Shown here: positions 33,640 to 42,160 of the stretch, one piece after another
How positions within the stretch are numbered: position 1 is the first letter of the stretch
How the letters are laid out: the number at the start of each line of letters is the position of its first letter
NCBI GenBank assembly: GCA_031963045.1
Contig: JASSUK010000015.1
Coordinates: forward strand, 124,001-188,000
DNA length: 64,000 bases
Origin: JASSUD01 sp031963045
GTDB taxonomy: Bacteria; Pseudomonadota; Gammaproteobacteria; Burkholderiales; Burkholderiaceae
Direction: 5' to 3'
Notes under the pieces: generated by a model
The model's database searches: none
Told to the model about the DNA's origin: nothing
The model's input: the letters and a program-made list of their open reading frames with translations, nothing else
Program-made: the position numbers and the translations under genes

Positions 33640-34482
33640 CTATGGCAGCTCAGGTAAATATTTAAGCGGATCTACAGGTTTACCTTGTCTTCGAATTTCA
33701 AAGTGCAGCTTCACTTCTTGTTCTTGGGTATCACTGCTGCCCATTTCAGCAATTTTTTGCCCTTTTTGTACAATATCGCCCTCTTTTGCATGCAGCATGC
33801 GGTTATGAGCATAAGCGCTTAAAAAGAGATTGTCATGTTTGATAATGATGAGATTGCCATAGCCTCTTAGACCATTTCCGGCATAGACAACTCGCCCACC
33901 AGCCGCAGCTCTGATGGGCGCACCAGCCGCCCCTCCAATATCGACCCCTTTGTTTTTACTTTCATTAAAGGTGCCTAAAATGGGGCCTGAAGCGGGCCAA
34001 GCGAAAGCGATATTGCCTATTGCTGGGCTTTGCGAGGGTGAAGAAGCGGTTTTTCCACTGGCTGGCGCATTGTCTTTAGAAAAAGCAGATGCGCTGTCAG
34101 TGGTAGGGACAAAAGGAATGGGGGCACTATTAAAAGCTTGGGCTTGTGGTCTAGCTGATGCGCCACCTTGTGCACTACCCCCAGCTATTGCTGAGCTATT
34201 AACAGAAGGCGCAATTTGCAAAAGCTGGCCCACTTCAATTTGCTGAGGATTTTGCAAATTATTCCAAGCTGCTATCGCTTGATAACTTTGATTATTTTCG
34301 ACTGCAATCCGGTATAGGGTATCGCCCGTTTTAACACGGTAATACCCAGACGGCACCCCAAGCGCAGCTGCAGGATTCGCAGAGCGATCGAGGACCGGAG
34401 CATTGTAGAGTCGCGATGAACAAGCGCTCAAAATTAGCAGAGGAAGGAAAGCTAAAAGCTTAGAGGTATGCAGCATGGTCAT
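33640..34482 (-). CDS. nlpD: NlpD, LysM and LytM-domain lipoprotein, amidase activator
   Basis: 280-residue envelope lipoprotein that activates a peptidoglycan amidase during cell division. Lipobox LLILSAC with C21, a LysM domain (YYRVKTGDTLYRIAVENNQS), a low-complexity linker rich in A, S and Q, and a C-terminal M23/LytM domain (GVDIGGAAGAPIRAAAGGRV, LHFEIRRQGKPVDPL). The zinc-binding HxxxD and HxH motifs are degenerate, as normal for NlpD, which does not itself cut. Start taken at the ATG after AGGATCC (34482); a second ATG lies two codons later. Confidence 0.93.
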   Translation of the reverse strand: MTMLHTSKLLAFLPLLILSACSSRLYNAPVLDRSANPAAALGVPSGYYRVKTGDTLYRIAVENNQSYQAIAAWNNLQNPQQIEVGQLLQIAPSVNSSAIAGGSAQGGASARPQAQAFNSAPIPFVPTTDSASAFSKDNAPASGKTASSPSQSPAIGNIAFAWPASGPILGTFNESKNKGVDIGGAAGAPIRAAAGGRVVYAGNGLRGYGNLIIIKHDNLFLSAYAHNRMLHAKEGDIVQKGQKIAEMGSSDTQEQEVKLHFEIRRQGKPVDPLKYLPELP

Positions 34483-34487
34483 GGATC

Positions 34488-35279
34488 CTAAATCACTCCC
34501 GATTTTAGAGGCACGAAAAAAACGGAATCGAGCTGAGATTCGCGCCACTGGGTTGCAGAGGTGCGTTCTATCAATACTAAGTGTTGCATTTTTTGTCCTA
34601 CTGGAGCGATACAGCGCCCCCCAATCTTCAGTTGCCCAAGTAATGCAGCAGGTATTTCGAGCCCGGCAGCGGCCACAATAATGGCATCAAATGGGGCTGC
34701 CTGCGCAAGACCCAAGCGCCCATCGCCATAGTGCAGGCGGATATTGGGAATACGCAAGGGACGTAAATTGCGCTTTGCGCGCTCAAAGAGCGGTTCAATC
34801 CGCTCTACAGAATAAACTTCTTGCGCCAATTCGCTCAATACTGCAGCTTGATAACCACACCCGGTTCCAATTTCTAAAACTTTGGGCGGCTTTTGTTTAA
34901 GCCATCTATTCCCCATTAGATGCTCTAACATCTTAGCAACAACAAATGGCCTGGAAATAGTCTGGTTATGGCCGATACTAAGCGCAATTTCTTCATAAGC
35001 TTGGGCTGCCAGTGCTGAATCGACAAACTGATGTCGAGGAATAGCTGCCATCGCCTTAAGCACACGGGTATCTTCAATACCTTGCGTATGTAAACGTTCA
35101 ACCATTCGATGTCGAATGGACATCGGAGTAAGTCCCAACTGATCCGTATGCATCTGCGACAAAATATCAGGCGCGCAGCGAGTATCAGGATTAAAAATAG
35201 GGTCCGAGTTGCTGCTTGCAGGATCTTGGGCTTCAAGTGGCACGGATTTCTGGGTCCTGCATGGGTGCTGTTTTGGCAA
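34488..35279 (-). CDS. pcm: protein-L-isoaspartate O-methyltransferase
   Basis: Repairs damaged isoaspartyl residues by SAM-dependent methylation. Family blocks: RMVERLHTQGIEDTRVLKAM, IPRHQFVDSALAAQAYEEIAL, IGHNQTISRPFVVAKM, the SAM motif VLEIGTGCGYQAAVLS and a final VGQKMQHLVLIER. The 263-residue frame starts at a TTG overlapping surE by 47 bp, consistent with the long N-terminal extensions of Burkholderia Pcm. An ATG at 35153 would give 221 residues, nearer the E. coli length. It lies in the surE-pcm-nlpD-rpoS operon. Confidence 0.93.
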   Translation of the reverse strand: MPKQHPCRTQKSVPLEAQDPASSNSDPIFNPDTRCAPDILSQMHTDQLGLTPMSIRHRMVERLHTQGIEDTRVLKAMAAIPRHQFVDSALAAQAYEEIALSIGHNQTISRPFVVAKMLEHLMGNRWLKQKPPKVLEIGTGCGYQAAVLSELAQEVYSVERIEPLFERAKRNLRPLRIPNIRLHYGDGRLGLAQAAPFDAIIVAAAGLEIPAALLGQLKIGGRCIAPVGQKMQHLVLIERTSATQWRESQLDSVFFVPLKSGVI

Positions 35280-36030
35280 GTTTGACCCAGTCGCACAGCG
35301 TAGGCATAAGCTGACTATACGTTAGGTCTAATTGCAACGGGGTAATAGAAACTTGGCCCTGCGCAATAGCATGAAAATCGGTACCCTCACTGAAGTCTCG
35401 TGCGTCTCCTGCACGACCAATCCAGTAAACAGACTCCCCTCTTGGGTTTATTTGGCTACTCAATGATTGTGACGGATGACGTTTTCCAAGACGGGTTACG
35501 GCCCAAGAACCCAGATCCTCATACGGCTTATTCGGAATATTAATATTTAATAAAAACGGTGCTTTTGAAGACTGTAAAAAAGGAGTACTTAAATAGTGCT
35601 CTACTATCTTTGCAGCCATGCGTGCAGCGGCATCAAGGTGCTTCCAGCCTTTTTCTGCTAGAGAAAAAGCAAAAGCAGGCACGCCAAACATAAACCCTTC
35701 TGTAGCGGCTGCTACGGTTCCAGAATACAGCACGTCTTCCGCCATATTTTGACCATCATTTATGCCTGAAATGACCAAATCAGGCTTGTAGTCTTGCATA
35801 CTCATCATCGCCATATGCACGCAATCTGTGGGTGTCCCATTCACATAACGAAAGCCATTATTGGCCCGGAACAATGAGAGAGGGCGCGCGAGAGTCAGCG
35901 AATTGGAGGCTCCGCTACAATTTTGTTCAGGTGCAAATACAGTCACCTCTCCCAAAGATTGCAGAGCCTCATATAAAGCGACTATCCCTGGTGCCAGATA
36001 GCCGTCGTCGTTACTTAACAGGATTTTCAT
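35233..36030 (-). CDS. surE: 5'/3'-nucleotidase SurE
   Basis: Metal-dependent phosphatase acting on nucleoside monophosphates and exopolyphosphate. The 265 residues begin MKILLSNDDGYLAPGIVALY, with the metal ligands D8 and D9 and a conserved asparagine in the PEQNCSGASNSLT segment; VISGINDGQNMAEDVLYSGT follows. The ATG at 36030 gives the exact family N-terminus. The 3' end overlaps the pcm frame. Confidence 0.95.
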   Translation of the reverse strand: MKILLSNDDGYLAPGIVALYEALQSLGEVTVFAPEQNCSGASNSLTLARPLSLFRANNGFRYVNGTPTDCVHMAMMSMQDYKPDLVISGINDGQNMAEDVLYSGTVAAATEGFMFGVPAFAFSLAEKGWKHLDAAARMAAKIVEHYLSTPFLQSSKAPFLLNINIPNKPYEDLGSWAVTRLGKRHPSQSLSSQINPRGESVYWIGRAGDARDFSEGTDFHAIAQGQVSITPLQLDLTYSQLMPTLCDWVKLAKTAPMQDPEIRAT

Positions 36031-36139
36031 AGTGGGGATTGTAACTGAGGAAGCGCGCAATAAAGAGGGCCATATTCAAGTGAGTAAGTTATTTTCAGAT
36101 AGGGCTTGGGGGGATTCGCTCTAGAAATAACCGCCCACC

Positions 36140-36730
36140 TTACAGAGTGCGCCTATCTAAAACTGCGCGTGCTAGCGTGCCTGCATCTACATATTCTAGC
36201 TCACCGCCAACAGGTACTCCTCGTGCCAAGCGTGTGACATGCAAGCCTTTTGGTTTAAGCATTTGCCCAAGATAGTGGGCCGTGGCTTCACTTTCACTAG
36301 TGAAATTGGTTGCCAGAATAACTTCTGCTACTACGCCATCGGTAGCACGTTGAATCAGTCGATCAAAATGCAGATCATAAGGCCCCACTCCATCAAGAGG
36401 GCTCAAGTGTCCCATCAGCACGAAGTATAAGCCCTTATAGGTCATTGCCTGTTCAAGCATAAGTTGATCTGCCGGAGTTTCAACCACGCATAAAAGCGTT
36501 TGATCGCGTTGCGGATCTGAACAAGTTTCACACATAGCAACTTCAGAAAAGGTATTACAGCGTATACAGTGGGAAATATTCTGTACCGCATGCAACAGGG
36601 CATCGCCTAGACGTGCAGCGCCCGGGCGGTTGTGTTGCATCAGGTAATACACCATACGTTGGGCTGATTTCTGGCCTACGCCGGGTAAAACCCGGAACGC
36701 CTCAATAAGCCTAGCCAAAGCATTTTCCAT
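36140..36730 (-). CDS. recR: recombination mediator RecR
   Basis: Member of the RecFOR pathway that loads RecA at gaps. 196 residues: helix-hairpin-helix (LIEAFRVLPGVGQKSAQRM), zinc finger C55, C58, C67, C70 and a Toprim domain (LLCVVETPADQLMLEQ, YVLMGHLSPLDGVGP-like, GVPVGGELEYVDAGTL). The ATG at 36730 is preferred over a GTG one codon earlier. It is last in the dnaX-ybaB-recR order. Confidence 0.96.
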   Translation of the reverse strand: MENALARLIEAFRVLPGVGQKSAQRMVYYLMQHNRPGAARLGDALLHAVQNISHCIRCNTFSEVAMCETCSDPQRDQTLLCVVETPADQLMLEQAMTYKGLYFVLMGHLSPLDGVGPYDLHFDRLIQRATDGVVAEVILATNFTSESEATAHYLGQMLKPKGLHVTRLARGVPVGGELEYVDAGTLARAVLDRRTL

Positions 36731-36791
36731 CACGTTATCAAGTAGTGTTGCTGCATATTGCTATGCATGTATTAGAACCCATTCATGAGGT

Positions 36792-36805
36792 AGGGCACGC
36801 CCTAA
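36792..36805. repeat. family A footprint
   Basis: TAGGGCACGCCCTA between ybaB and recR: fused family A ends with one base different from the copy at 29024. Just beyond it lies an imperfect 12-bp inverted repeat (AACCCATCGTTG at 36819, CAACAATGGGTT at 36860), which may be a transcript hairpin. Confidence 0.7.
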
Positions 36806-36944
36806 CAAAAAATAGAAAACCCATCGTTGCACTTGCTTTTCAATAGACTGATAAGCGTACAACAATGGGTTATCGGCTACCTGTTCTGCCCATCCTTGAG
36901 CGAACGACAGATAGCGCTTGATAGGAATGCCTACCTTCACTCTT

Positions 36945-37277
36945 TTAAAGAGGTAACTTAAAGCCAGCAGGATTGGCCATATTTTGCGCATTCGTAATTG
37001 CGCCTACTTTCTTTTGCACAATGGCTTCAATTTTTCGAGCAGCATCGTTAAATGCGGCAGCGACGAGGTCTTCAAGCATTTCTTTATCTTCTGAGAGCAA
37101 GCTAGAAGCTATAGCAACGTGACGCACTTCATATTTGCAAGACAATTCAATGGTTACCAATCCCGCACCTGATTCGCCTTTGACGATGGTTTGAACCAGT
37201 TCTTCTTGAATTTTCTTCATCTTGTCTTGCATTTGCTCAGCTTGTTTGATGAGCTCGGCAATTTGATCTTTAATCAT
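36945..37277 (-). CDS. ybaB: YbaB/EbfC family nucleoid-associated protein
   Basis: 110-residue DNA-binding protein, normally a dimer. It begins MIKDQIAELIKQAEQMQDKM and has the VVGESGAGLV-type block (here VKGESGAGLVTIELSCKYEV) and the C-terminal NPAGFKLPL-like end. The ATG at 37277 is the family start; the open frame to 37427 runs through a family A element. It lies between dnaX and recR as in most proteobacteria. Confidence 0.96.
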   Translation of the reverse strand: MIKDQIAELIKQAEQMQDKMKKIQEELVQTIVKGESGAGLVTIELSCKYEVRHVAIASSLLSEDKEMLEDLVAAAFNDAARKIEAIVQKKVGAITNAQNMANPAGFKLPL

Positions 37278-37354
37278 ATAATGCTCCGGGAAAAAGCACG
37301 AGACCATCAGGCTCTCGTGAGAAATGGATAAGGATACTTTTATTGCGAGCCTAT

Positions 37355-37501
37355 TAGTGCATGTCCTCAATAGCCCCAAAGGGCCCATCTTTGAGGTCGT
37401 GCGGTGCTCGGGATCCTCACTGTACAAAAGTACAGCTCCGGTCCCTGTGCTCCTGCTCCCCCAAATATGAACCCTTTTGGGCTATTGAGGACAAGCCCAC
37501 A
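37355..37501. repeat. full family A element between dnaX and ybaB
   Basis: Left: TAGTGCATGTCCTCAATAG, CCCCAAAGGGCCC, TTTGAGGTCGTGCGGTGCTC. Centre: CACTGTACAAAAGTACAG. Right: CTCCTGCTCCCCCAAATATG, AACCCTTTTGGGC, TATTGAGGACAAGCCCA. The inner arms CAATAGCCC/GGGCTATTG are complementary and differ together from the CAATTG of other copies. Confidence 0.9.
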
Positions 37502-37585
37502 AGAAGCAACAGCCTCGCAGTATTTTTCATTTTAATAAAACCCAGGTCCTAATTTTCAATCTGAATTTTGCTAATAGAACAGGGT

Positions 37586-39379
37586 TTAAATTACTCGAAC
37601 CGAGCCCGGTACTAATTGTGCATCAAAGTGGCGCTGCAAATCTTGTGCGACTCGGCTATTTTCTACTGAGTACTGCGCTTCTTGCTGCCGCTGAGTCTGT
37701 ACTTTTTCTAAATCCTGAGCGGCAGTGCGCGTAGTGGCTCCAATTTCGGTCTTGATCACCACCGCTTGCTCAAAGTGGCTTTTCAAAGCCGCTTGCAATT
37801 TATCTACACAGTGCTTCTGAGCCAATTGATTCAAATGCACACGCAGCGTGAGGATATTATCCTGAATATAAATAAGCTCACTATTCACTGCCAGCTGTTT
37901 TGCTAATCCACTCAACCTAAGCTCAGAGACTAAGGCGGGCCAGTAGGCTAGATCTTTCAGGCAATCTAAAGACGGACTTTGACCAGTGACGAGAGGCGAA
38001 TCTACTACTGCTTCTACTACTTTTTCAGAAGCGGGCTGCTCTACTTGAGCAAAAGCAGTATCCCTGTCCGACACCGACTTTACCCGTTCTATAGGCACCG
38101 GATTTGCTTGTACCATTTTTTCTGTAGAACTGGCTACTATGTCAACCGGTTTCACTGCAATTTCAGGTGCGGCTACTGGTTTAGCTATAGAGGCTATCGC
38201 GCTTAATGCCTGTGATACCGGCGCAGTGACTCCTGTCTTTTGGTCAGCAGAAACAGACTGAGAGGGGAGTGTATTCGTATGCTTTAAGCCCTCAACGCTT
38301 GGATAAAAAGCCAGCATACGAAGCAAAGTCATCGTAAAACCAGCGTATTCATCTGGCGCGAGACCCAGTTCACTACGCCCAACGGTAGCAATTTGATAAT
38401 ACAGCTGAACTTGCTCTGGAGTAAGCGTAGTAACTAAATCTTTGATATCAGCGCAATCAGGATCTGCCTGATTCAAAGAGCCAGGCGCGTACTGCGCCCA
38501 AGCTATACGGTGTAAAAGACTAGCCAAATCTTGCAATGCCCCACCCAATGAAGCACCGCGTGCCATCATTTGGTCCGCAATATCCAGCACAGCAGCCCCC
38601 TGCCCTGCAGCCACACTCCTCAGTAGATGCGCTAGATATTTCTGGTCTAAGGTACCAAACATCTGCTGCAGCGCTTCTGTACTGATTACCCCCGCACTAT
38701 AAGCGATCGCTTGATCAGTCAGAGAGAGCGCATCACGCAAGCTCCCTTGCGCCAAACGCGCCAAAATAGGCAAAGCCTCAGGAGTATATTGAATATGCTC
38801 AGCTTGTAAGACCTTTTCGAGATGCGCCACAATTTGCAGCGCAGTCATCGGCTTTAAGTTAAATTGCAAGCAGCGCGACAATACCGTCACAGGTACTTTT
38901 TTAGGATCGGTGGTTGCCAGAATAAATTTGATATGTGGAGGCGGCTCTTCGAGCGTTTTGAGCATCGCATTGAACGCATGCTGGGTAAGCATGTGCACTT
39001 CATCGATCATATAGACCTTAAAGCGCGCAGCTACAGGCGCATACACCGCTTGCTCTAGCAAAGCGGTCATTTCTTCTACGCCACGGTTTGAGGCTGCATC
39101 CATCTCTACGTAATCGATGCAATGCCCTGCCTCTACCTCCAAACAGGCCCTACATTTCCCACAAGGTGTAGCGGTAATACCGAGTTCGCAATTTAGCGCA
39201 GTAGCCAAAATGCGCGAGAGTGTCGTCTTACCTACGCCTCGAGTTCCGGTAAAAAGGTAAGCATGATGCAACCGGTTTTGTTCTAAAGAATGTACAAGCG
39301 CCCTAACAACATGCTCCTGACCAACTAGAGAAGCAAAACCTTTAGGGCGCCATTTCCGTGCAAGCGCTGTATGCGTCAT
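37586..39379 (-). CDS. dnaX: DNA polymerase III subunits gamma and tau
   Basis: Clamp-loader ATPase, 597 residues. Walker A GTRGVGKT (45-52), zinc module C64, C73, C76, C79, Walker B region (KVYMIDEVHMLTQHAFNAML), sensor 1 and the SRC arginine-finger motif (VTVLSRCLQFNL). The C-terminal tau part contains a proline/valine-rich linker and a final domain related to alpha- and DnaB-binding. The ATG at 39379 gives the exact family start MTHTALARKWRPKGF; the open frame upstream passes through the ffs gene and is not coding. Confidence 0.96.
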   Translation of the reverse strand: MTHTALARKWRPKGFASLVGQEHVVRALVHSLEQNRLHHAYLFTGTRGVGKTTLSRILATALNCELGITATPCGKCRACLEVEAGHCIDYVEMDAASNRGVEEMTALLEQAVYAPVAARFKVYMIDEVHMLTQHAFNAMLKTLEEPPPHIKFILATTDPKKVPVTVLSRCLQFNLKPMTALQIVAHLEKVLQAEHIQYTPEALPILARLAQGSLRDALSLTDQAIAYSAGVISTEALQQMFGTLDQKYLAHLLRSVAAGQGAAVLDIADQMMARGASLGGALQDLASLLHRIAWAQYAPGSLNQADPDCADIKDLVTTLTPEQVQLYYQIATVGRSELGLAPDEYAGFTMTLLRMLAFYPSVEGLKHTNTLPSQSVSADQKTGVTAPVSQALSAIASIAKPVAAPEIAVKPVDIVASSTEKMVQANPVPIERVKSVSDRDTAFAQVEQPASEKVVEAVVDSPLVTGQSPSLDCLKDLAYWPALVSELRLSGLAKQLAVNSELIYIQDNILTLRVHLNQLAQKHCVDKLQAALKSHFEQAVVIKTEIGATTRTAAQDLEKVQTQRQQEAQYSVENSRVAQDLQRHFDAQLVPGSVRVI

Positions 39380-39480
39380 GTAAAGGGTATATTTGGAGAG
39401 GAGACCAAGAGGTCTAGTTTTTAAAGAAAAAAGCGCTGTTGCAGCGAAGAGAGAACGCAGAGCGGTAGAAAATAAAGAGG

Positions 39481-39575
39481 GACGAGCCCGACCCCCGGCA
39501 CTGGCGACATTAGCTGTGGCTGCTTCGTTCCCGATCTGACCAGATTCACCATGCCCCCATGCGGGGAGGCCCGTC
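39481..39575 (-). ncRNA. ffs: signal recognition particle RNA (4.5S RNA)
   Basis: The minus strand contains the universal SRP loop motif as GGTCAGATCGGGAACGAAGC followed by AGCC. The ends pair: 5' GACGGGCCT with 3' GGGCTCGTC (G-U pairs allowed), giving a hairpin of about 95 nt. In beta- and gammaproteobacteria ffs often lies directly before dnaX, as here. It targets nascent membrane proteins with Ffh. The exact ends are set by the terminal pairing. Confidence 0.9.
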
Positions 39576-39582
39576 GACGCGC

Positions 39583-39612
39583 ATTGTAACACTGTGTTTT
39601 AAAAAATTTCAA
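39583..39612 (-). promoter_or_regulatory. sigma-70 promoter of ffs
   Basis: Minus-strand TTGAAA (39607-39612) and TACAAT (39583-39588) separated by 18 bp. The -10 box ends 7 bp before the first base of ffs, and a GCGCG discriminator suggests stringent control as for stable RNAs. Confidence 0.75.
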
Positions 39613-39667
39613 AAGAGTTGTTATTAAATATCTACAGCCCTCATTAAGGCGGACATGCAATTTGGAA

Positions 39668-39688
39668 TGCGCAACAGGTTCTTAGATT
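39668..39688. repeat. solo arm of the variant family A element
   Basis: AACAGGTTCTTAGAT matches the right outer arm and flank of the element at 376-519 (AACAGGTTCTTAGAT at 511-525). No core or second arm is found nearby. Confidence 0.55.
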
Positions 39689-39823
39689 TATCTGCCCCCT
39701 TTTCTAGTACACTCTGTTTAGTGTAGCATTGCACTTCTTTCGTCTAACGCGCACACTTTTTGTCTACTTTCACGCACTCCTCAAGCTGATTTAAGATCTG
39801 CATTCTCTTAGGCCCATACTGCA

Positions 39824-40150
39824 ATGAGCGACCTTATTAAACCGGTGAGCGACGCCTCTTTCGACGTTGATGTCATTCAATCCGGACGCCCTGTTTTACT
39901 CGATTTTTGGGCACCATGGTGTGGCCCCTGTAAAATGATCGCAAAAGTCTTAGAAGACATTGCAAAAGACTATGGCGAGCGCCTGCAAATTGCAAAAATT
40001 AATATTGATGAAAATCAGTTAATCCCTGCAAAATTTGGTGTGCGTGGCATCCCTACCCTTATTCTGTTTAAAAATGGGATTATGGTTGCTCAAAAAGTAG
40101 GTGCACTCTCTAAGCCACAGCTAACCGCTTTTTTAGATGGTCACCTGTAA
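39824..40150 (+). CDS. trxA: thioredoxin
   Basis: 108-residue thioredoxin with active site W32-C33-G34-P35-C36 inside FWAPWCGPCKM, the cis-proline (GIPTLILFKNG) and the usual C-terminal helix. It reduces disulfides in the cytoplasm and serves ribonucleotide reductase. Located before rho, as in most proteobacteria. A short inverted repeat (TACACT...AGTGTA, 39708-39725) lies about 100 bp upstream. Confidence 0.97.
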   Translation: MSDLIKPVSDASFDVDVIQSGRPVLLDFWAPWCGPCKMIAKVLEDIAKDYGERLQIAKINIDENQLIPAKFGVRGIPTLILFKNGIMVAQKVGALSKPQLTAFLDGHL

Positions 40151-40495
40151 AAACCCATTGAAACGCGCAAAAATATTGCAAGTTGGGGGAATGTTGGAAC
40201 CCCAACATGCGCGCTAAAAACATATAATTCAGATGTACTATTAAAGTGTCTCTTCTTTATAAAAACTGAATTCAGAAAAAAGAAAACGCTTTGTGGGCAG
40301 TTATTACACAGAAATGCTCTCTTTTTGAGGGCGTATACTATATTTTTATATATTCCTATTTTTTTATCCGCCATTATTTATACAGGCCGCGCTATACAGC
40401 CTATCAAATGTTTAATTACGGCTCCTTAAGCCTCCCTCCTTTTTCTTCTATCCCTCTTCTATTTCTCTATTCCTCTCTGTGAGGGGATCTTCTCT
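40151..40495. other. rho leader region with a family B remnant
   Basis: Holds a shortened family B copy (AGTTGGGGGAATGTTGGAAC, CCCAACATGCGCGC, 40179-40216) and a long AT-rich then pyrimidine-rich leader (CTCCCTCCTTTTTCTTC-like, 40420-40480). rho genes commonly have a long autoregulated leader with C-rich rut sites; that role is inferred here. Confidence 0.5.
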
Positions 40496-41758
40496 ATGCA
40501 TTTATCTGAACTCAAATCTCTACACGTATCCGCACTCATTGAAATGGCCAATAGCCTCGATATTGAGAGTGCGAACCGTCTGCGCAAACAAGAACTCATG
40601 TTTGCCATTCTTAAAAAGCGCGCCAAAATGGGCGAAATGATTTTTGGCGACGGCACACTAGAAGTATTGCCCGACGGCTTTGGTTTTTTACGCTCGCCTG
40701 AAACTTCCTATTTAGCTAGTACCGACGATATTTATATCAGCCCTTCTCAAATTCGTCGTTTCAATCTACATACGGGCGATACGATTGAAGGAGAAGTGCG
40801 CACGCCTAAAGATGGCGAGCGCTATTTTGCTTTAGTCAAGGTTGATAAAGTCAATTACTGCTCGCCAGAGTTATCCAAACATAAAATTATGTTTGAGAAC
40901 TTGACCGCTTTGCACCCTGATGTGCCGTTGATTTTAGAACGTGATATTCGGGAAGAAGAAAATATTACCGGGCGGGTTATTGATATTATCTCTCCCATAG
41001 GTAAAGGACAGCGCGGACTCCTAGTCGCCCCACCAAAATCAGGTAAAACGGTGATGCTACAAAGCATTGCACACGCCATCACCGCCAATTACCCAGATGT
41101 CAAACTATTTGTTTTGCTAGTAGGCGAGCGCCCCGAAGAAGTGACGGAAATGCAACGTTCCATCGCGGGCGAAGTCATTGCCTCTACCTTTGATGAGCCC
41201 GTTACTCGCCACGTGCAAGTAGCAGAAATGGTCATTGAAAAAGCAAAGCGTTTAGTAGAGCTTAAGCAAGATGTAGTTATTCTGCTAGATTCCATTACCC
41301 GCTTAGCCCGCGCTTATAATACGGTCATTCCTTCCTCTGGCAAGGTTTTAACTGGCGGGATTGATGCTAATGCATTGCAACGGCCAAAACGCTTTTTTGG
41401 CGCGGCGCGTAATGTAGAAGAAGGGGGCTCCCTCACTATCATCGGCACGGCACTAGTTGAAACCGGCAGCCGCATGGATGATGTGATCTATGAAGAGTTT
41501 AAAGGTACGGGGAATATGGAAATCATCCTCGAGCGCAAACTCGCCGAACGACGCGTCTTCCCGGCCATTGATGTGAAGCGTTCGAGCACACGCCGCGAAG
41601 CTTTGTTGATCAAACCTGATATCCTTCCGAAAACTTGGATATTGCGCAAATTTATCCATGATATGGAAACCGTTGAAGCTGCTGAATTTCTGCTCGATAA
41701 AATGGGGCAGACTAAAAATAATGCAGAATTTTTTGAATTGATGCGCCGCACGAATTAA
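40496..41758 (+). CDS. rho: transcription termination factor Rho
   Basis: 420-residue hexameric RNA helicase. N-terminal Rho domain (MHLSELKSLHVSALIEMANS), cold-shock-type RNA-binding domain (LEVLPDGFGFLRSPETSYLA), Walker A (GLLVAPPKSGKTVML), Walker B (VVILLDSITRLARAYN) and the Q/R loops (LTGGIDANALQRPKRFFGAA). Full length. A GAGGGG ribosome-binding site 9 bp upstream supports the start. Confidence 0.98.
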   Translation: MHLSELKSLHVSALIEMANSLDIESANRLRKQELMFAILKKRAKMGEMIFGDGTLEVLPDGFGFLRSPETSYLASTDDIYISPSQIRRFNLHTGDTIEGEVRTPKDGERYFALVKVDKVNYCSPELSKHKIMFENLTALHPDVPLILERDIREEENITGRVIDIISPIGKGQRGLLVAPPKSGKTVMLQSIAHAITANYPDVKLFVLLVGERPEEVTEMQRSIAGEVIASTFDEPVTRHVQVAEMVIEKAKRLVELKQDVVILLDSITRLARAYNTVIPSSGKVLTGGIDANALQRPKRFFGAARNVEEGGSLTIIGTALVETGSRMDDVIYEEFKGTGNMEIILERKLAERRVFPAIDVKRSSTRREALLIKPDILPKTWILRKFIHDMETVEAAEFLLDKMGQTKNNAEFFELMRRTN

Positions 41759-41851
41759 AAGCTGCGCTGAACACCCATTATCTCCTTTACTTTGCCATCG
41801 CTTTTGTTTGGCACTGTTAACCTTTCTTTTCGTTAACTTAAGAGCTTTTCC

Positions 41852-42133
41852 ATGAAAGAAAATATTCATCCCGAGTACCGTGACGTCCTTTTTGAAGATA
41901 CTACTTCCGGCGACAAATTTATTATCCGCTCCACGGTTAAAACCGGCCGTACGCTTGAGCATGAAGGCACAACCTATCCCTATATGCGCATAGAAGTTTC
42001 TTCAAACTCGCATCCGTTTTATACCGGCACCCAAACGCATCACCATACCGCCGATCAGGTTGGCAAATTCCAACAGAAATTTGGCAAGCTCCTCGGAACA
42101 GCAACACCCGCTGCATCCGATACCCCTGCGTAA
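41852..42133 (+). CDS. rpmE2: ribosomal protein bL31, type B
   Basis: 93-residue L31 without the zinc cysteines, therefore the type B (zinc-independent) form: MKENIHPEYRDVLFEDTTSG, SSNSHPFYTGTQ, RVGKFQQKFG-like (DQVGKFQQKFGK). Type A and B switching is governed by zinc supply in bacteria with both; no other copy is in the window. It follows rho as in Burkholderia. Confidence 0.95.
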   Translation: MKENIHPEYRDVLFEDTTSGDKFIIRSTVKTGRTLEHEGTTYPYMRIEVSSNSHPFYTGTQTHHHTADQVGKFQQKFGKLLGTATPAASDTPA

Positions 42134-42160
42134 CTCCTCTTGCAAGCGATTTCATAGCGC

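Noticed and set aside
36761..36991. 76-codon minus-strand frame between ybaB and recR
   Set aside because: It overlaps the ybaB 3' end in another frame and crosses a family A footprint; no motif.
39379..39592. Longer dnaX start reading through to 39592
   Set aside because: The added residues are translated from the ffs RNA gene and the family N-terminus starts exactly at the ATG at 39379.
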